Part shown: piece after piece, positions 62,327 to 64,000 of the stretch
Layout: every line of letters starts with the position of its first letter
Numbering within the stretch: position 1 is the stretch's first letter
NCBI RefSeq assembly: GCF_023073415.1
Contig: NZ_JADPJL010000005.1
Coordinates: 434,001-498,000 of the forward strand
Direction of reading: 5' to 3'
Length of the DNA: 64,000 nucleotides
Origin: Bradyrhizobium sp. 190
GTDB lineage: Bacteria > Pseudomonadota > Alphaproteobacteria > Rhizobiales > Xanthobacteraceae
The notes under the pieces: generated by a model
Seen by the model: the letters and a program-made list of their open reading frames with translations, nothing else
The model's database searches: none
Told to the model about the DNA's origin: nothing
Position numbers and translations under genes: made by a program

Positions 62327-63031
62327 TTGTTTGAGGGATTTTACAAAGTCAGGTTTCAGCTTGGCGCTGCGGTCGGCCGCAGCGTGATGTACGCGCGCGA
62401 CGGCAGGATGCTGGGCGGCAACTCGGCCTTTGCCCATATCGGCACGTACGAAAAACGGGACGACGGCGTCGACATCGTGATCCAGACCGTCCGCCATAAC
62501 CCGGACCCGGCTTATCGCGCCATGGCCGGCACCGACGATGCCACCCTGCTGGCGAAGGGCAGGGCTGACGGAGACCTCTACCGCTTTCAAGGGGGCTTGA
62601 AGGAACTGCCGGGCGTGGCGTTCCATTCGGTGATGACGCCGATCGAGCAGGACGCCATACCGATCGCCGGCGGTGTCGGCGAGGGGGGCGTCGTCAATGG
62701 CCTCTATTCCATCCATGTTCGCCTGCTCGATGGCGTCGAAGGCGGCCTGACCGGTGTGATGCTGCTCAATGACGGACGCATCCTCGGTGGCGACGCATCC
62801 TTCTACTACGTCGGCACGTACACCTCGGAGAATGGCCGCTGGAAAGGCCAGATCCTCAATCAGGAGCATACGCCCGCGATGGGTGAGAACCCCGTCTTCG
62901 GCGGCCATGAAGTCGGCATCGGTTTTTCCGGTACCTGCGACACGGGGGGCGCGCTGCTTGAGGCGACCGCGCTCGCCGGCAAGCGCAGCCTTCGCATGAC
63001 CGCGGTGCTCAAGCTGATGCACCGAGTGTAG
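62327..63031 (+). CDS. GrlR-like two-repeat regulatory protein (paralogue B)
   Basis: 234 aa from a TTG at 62327 with GGGGA about eight bases upstream. Two GrlR-like repeats are visible: FEGFYKVRFQLGAAVG with DGRMLGGNSAFAHIG, and VNGLYSIHVRLLDGVEGGLT with DGRILGGDASFYYVGTYTSE. The ending FGGHEVGIGFSGTCDTGG, EATALAGKRSLRMTAVLK is nearly the same as in the protein at 56470. The pair differ mainly in the first repeat. Function unknown; a regulatory or partner-binding role is inferred. Confidence 0.8.
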   Translation: MFEGFYKVRFQLGAAVGRSVMYARDGRMLGGNSAFAHIGTYEKRDDGVDIVIQTVRHNPDPAYRAMAGTDDATLLAKGRADGDLYRFQGGLKELPGVAFHSVMTPIEQDAIPIAGGVGEGGVVNGLYSIHVRLLDGVEGGLTGVMLLNDGRILGGDASFYYVGTYTSENGRWKGQILNQEHTPAMGENPVFGGHEVGIGFSGTCDTGGALLEATALAGKRSLRMTAVLKLMHRV

Positions 63032-63036
63032 CGAAG

Positions 63037-63723
63037 ATGAGCGATACCGTGCGCGTGCTCTCAACGTTGGCATTGAAGGGGGCGGTCCATAGCCTGGCCG
63101 GACAATTCGAGGCGGCCGGAGGTGCGCGCATCAATGCCGATTTCGCGCCGACCCTGGCGCTGCTGGAGCGGTTGCGTGCGGGCGATGCCGCCGACGTTGT
63201 CATCCTGACCCGCGAGGGACTGGACGAGGTCGCGCGAGAAGGACGGGTGGCTGCCGAAAGCTGCGTCGACCTCGCGCGCTCCTGGGTCGGCGTTGCGGTG
63301 AAGGCGGGAGCCGCGCATCCTGATATCGCGACTGAGGCTGCACTGCGCGCGGCGTTGCTCGGCGCGCGATCGGTGGCCTATTCGCGGCTCGGCGCCAGCG
63401 GCATTCTGTTTGCAAAGCTGATCGAGCGGCTCGGCATTGCCTCCGAGATCAATGCAAAGGCGCAGATCATCCAGCAGAGCTTTACCGCCGAGAAGCTCGT
63501 CACCGGCGAAGCCGATCTCGCCGTCCAGCAGATCAGCGAGTTGAAGCAGGTGGGCGGGATCGAGGTCGTCGGTCCCATTCCACACGCCTTGCAAACGCCC
63601 GCGGTGTTTTCGGCGGGACGAATGGCGGCGGCGAACAAGCCCGCCGAAGCAGACCGGTTGCTGCGGTTTCTTGCGTCGCCCGAGGTCGCGCCGGCGTTAC
63701 GCGAGAGTGGCCTGGAGCCTTGA
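63037..63723 (+). CDS. ModA-like substrate-binding protein without signal peptide
   Basis: 228 aa, beginning six bases after the GrlR-like stop (ATG 63037). The molybdate-receptor-like fold shows VRVLSTLALKGAVHSLAGQF, ADFAPTLALLERLRAGDAAD, VVILTREGLDEVAREGRVAA, VAYSRLGASGILFAKLIERL and ELKQVGGIEVVGPIPHALQT. There is no signal peptide, so it is probably cytosolic. Such signal-less ModA-like proteins occur in alphaproteobacteria and may be sensors. The ligand is unknown. Confidence 0.8.
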   Translation: MSDTVRVLSTLALKGAVHSLAGQFEAAGGARINADFAPTLALLERLRAGDAADVVILTREGLDEVAREGRVAAESCVDLARSWVGVAVKAGAAHPDIATEAALRAALLGARSVAYSRLGASGILFAKLIERLGIASEINAKAQIIQQSFTAEKLVTGEADLAVQQISELKQVGGIEVVGPIPHALQTPAVFSAGRMAAANKPAEADRLLRFLASPEVAPALRESGLEP

Positions 63724-63726
63724 ATT

Positions 63727-64000
63727 TCACTCCCTGATCAAGACGACGCCGGCGATCAGGAGAGCCGCGCCTGCGAGCCGCGCGGCGCTGATCGGATGCG
63801 GCGTCAAGCCGAACGCACCGAAATGATCCAGCGTCACCGCGGCGAGAACCTGCCCCGCGACGACCAGCGCAAACAGTGTCGCCGCGCCGAGCGAGGGCAA
63901 CAATAGGATTGCCAGCAGGATGAAAGCGCCACCGAATACGCCGCCGGACCACGCGTACCACGGCACATCGACAACAGTCTTCCACGTGGGAACCCGTTCG
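63727..64000 (-). CDS. DMT-family transporter (DUF606/YdcZ type), 5' end beyond the window
   Basis: The frame is open to the window edge, so the N-terminus is missing; 90 residues are present. Three hydrophobic helices (GGVFGGAFILLAILLLPSLG, LFALVVAGQVLAAVTLDHFG, RLAGAALLIAGVVLI) and HPISAARLAGA match the DUF606 half-size DMT proteins of about 140 residues. Substrate unknown. Confidence 0.82.
   Translation of the reverse strand, partial: ERVPTWKTVVDVPWYAWSGGVFGGAFILLAILLLPSLGAATLFALVVAGQVLAAVTLDHFGAFGLTPHPISAARLAGAALLIAGVVLIRE

Noticed and set aside
1..64000. tRNA or rRNA genes
   Set aside because: No TTCGAATCC-type arm with matching acceptor and no rRNA-like sequence was seen by eye; a tRNA scan would settle it.

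Overview
The window looks like a chromosomal segment of an alphaproteobacterium of the Nitrobacteraceae, most likely Bradyrhizobium. Evidence is the high G+C content, a eukaryotic-type glutamine synthetase II that closely matches remembered bradyrhizobial GlnII, a divergent gstI-like gene beside it, Bug and TRAP solute receptors, and palindromic intergenic repeats of bradyrhizobial type. No rRNA, tRNA, CRISPR array, integrase or transposase was recognised.

Layout. 1-6141: a LysR regulator (cut by the window edge) diverges from a four-gene catabolic operon: HMG-CoA-lyase-like enzyme, CaiB-type CoA-transferase, Bug receptor and a swivel-first aconitase-family hydratase. 6179-8128: a compact ArsR / SRPBCC / small membrane protein / two DUF1801 operon. 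8396-10337: two methyltransferases around an 18-Cys copper-storage protein. 10583-13873: a TRAP transporter whose receptor faces its permease genes. 14332-21359: housekeeping block with ppx, ppk1, hdaA, a CDP-alcohol phosphatidyltransferase, and divergent purMN. 21423-34112: a GST-like protein, an outer-membrane beta-barrel, rnd, selO, aspS, a large membrane-anchored unknown and maeB. 34370-38046: DoxX and a second TRAP system in canonical operon order. 38176-42336: reductase-like protein, polysaccharide deacetylase, glutathione peroxidase and L,D-transpeptidase. 42601-45553: a run of small secreted or membrane proteins. 45640-49276: a MocR regulator divergent from a flavin split-barrel protein, then an M20 peptidase broken by a one-base frameshift.

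49417-53931 holds a corrinoid-binding-like protein, a thioesterase and an aldoxime-nitrile cluster (AraC regulator, nitrilase, aldoxime dehydratase). 54191-60237 is a mix of small enzymes and secreted proteins, including a GrlR-like two-repeat protein. 60330-62208 is the nitrogen-control locus: gstI-like gene, sigma-54 promoter, glnII and a strong terminator. 62327-64000 has a second GrlR-like paralogue, a ModA-like protein without signal peptide and a partial DMT transporter.

The most interesting items are the acid-degradation operon with its domain-permuted hydratase, the aldoxime-to-carboxylate cluster, the gstI/glnII locus, the paired GrlR-like proteins, the M20 frameshift and the in-frame odd-codon insertion in AspRS. 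Function calls come from motif recognition by eye, without database searches.
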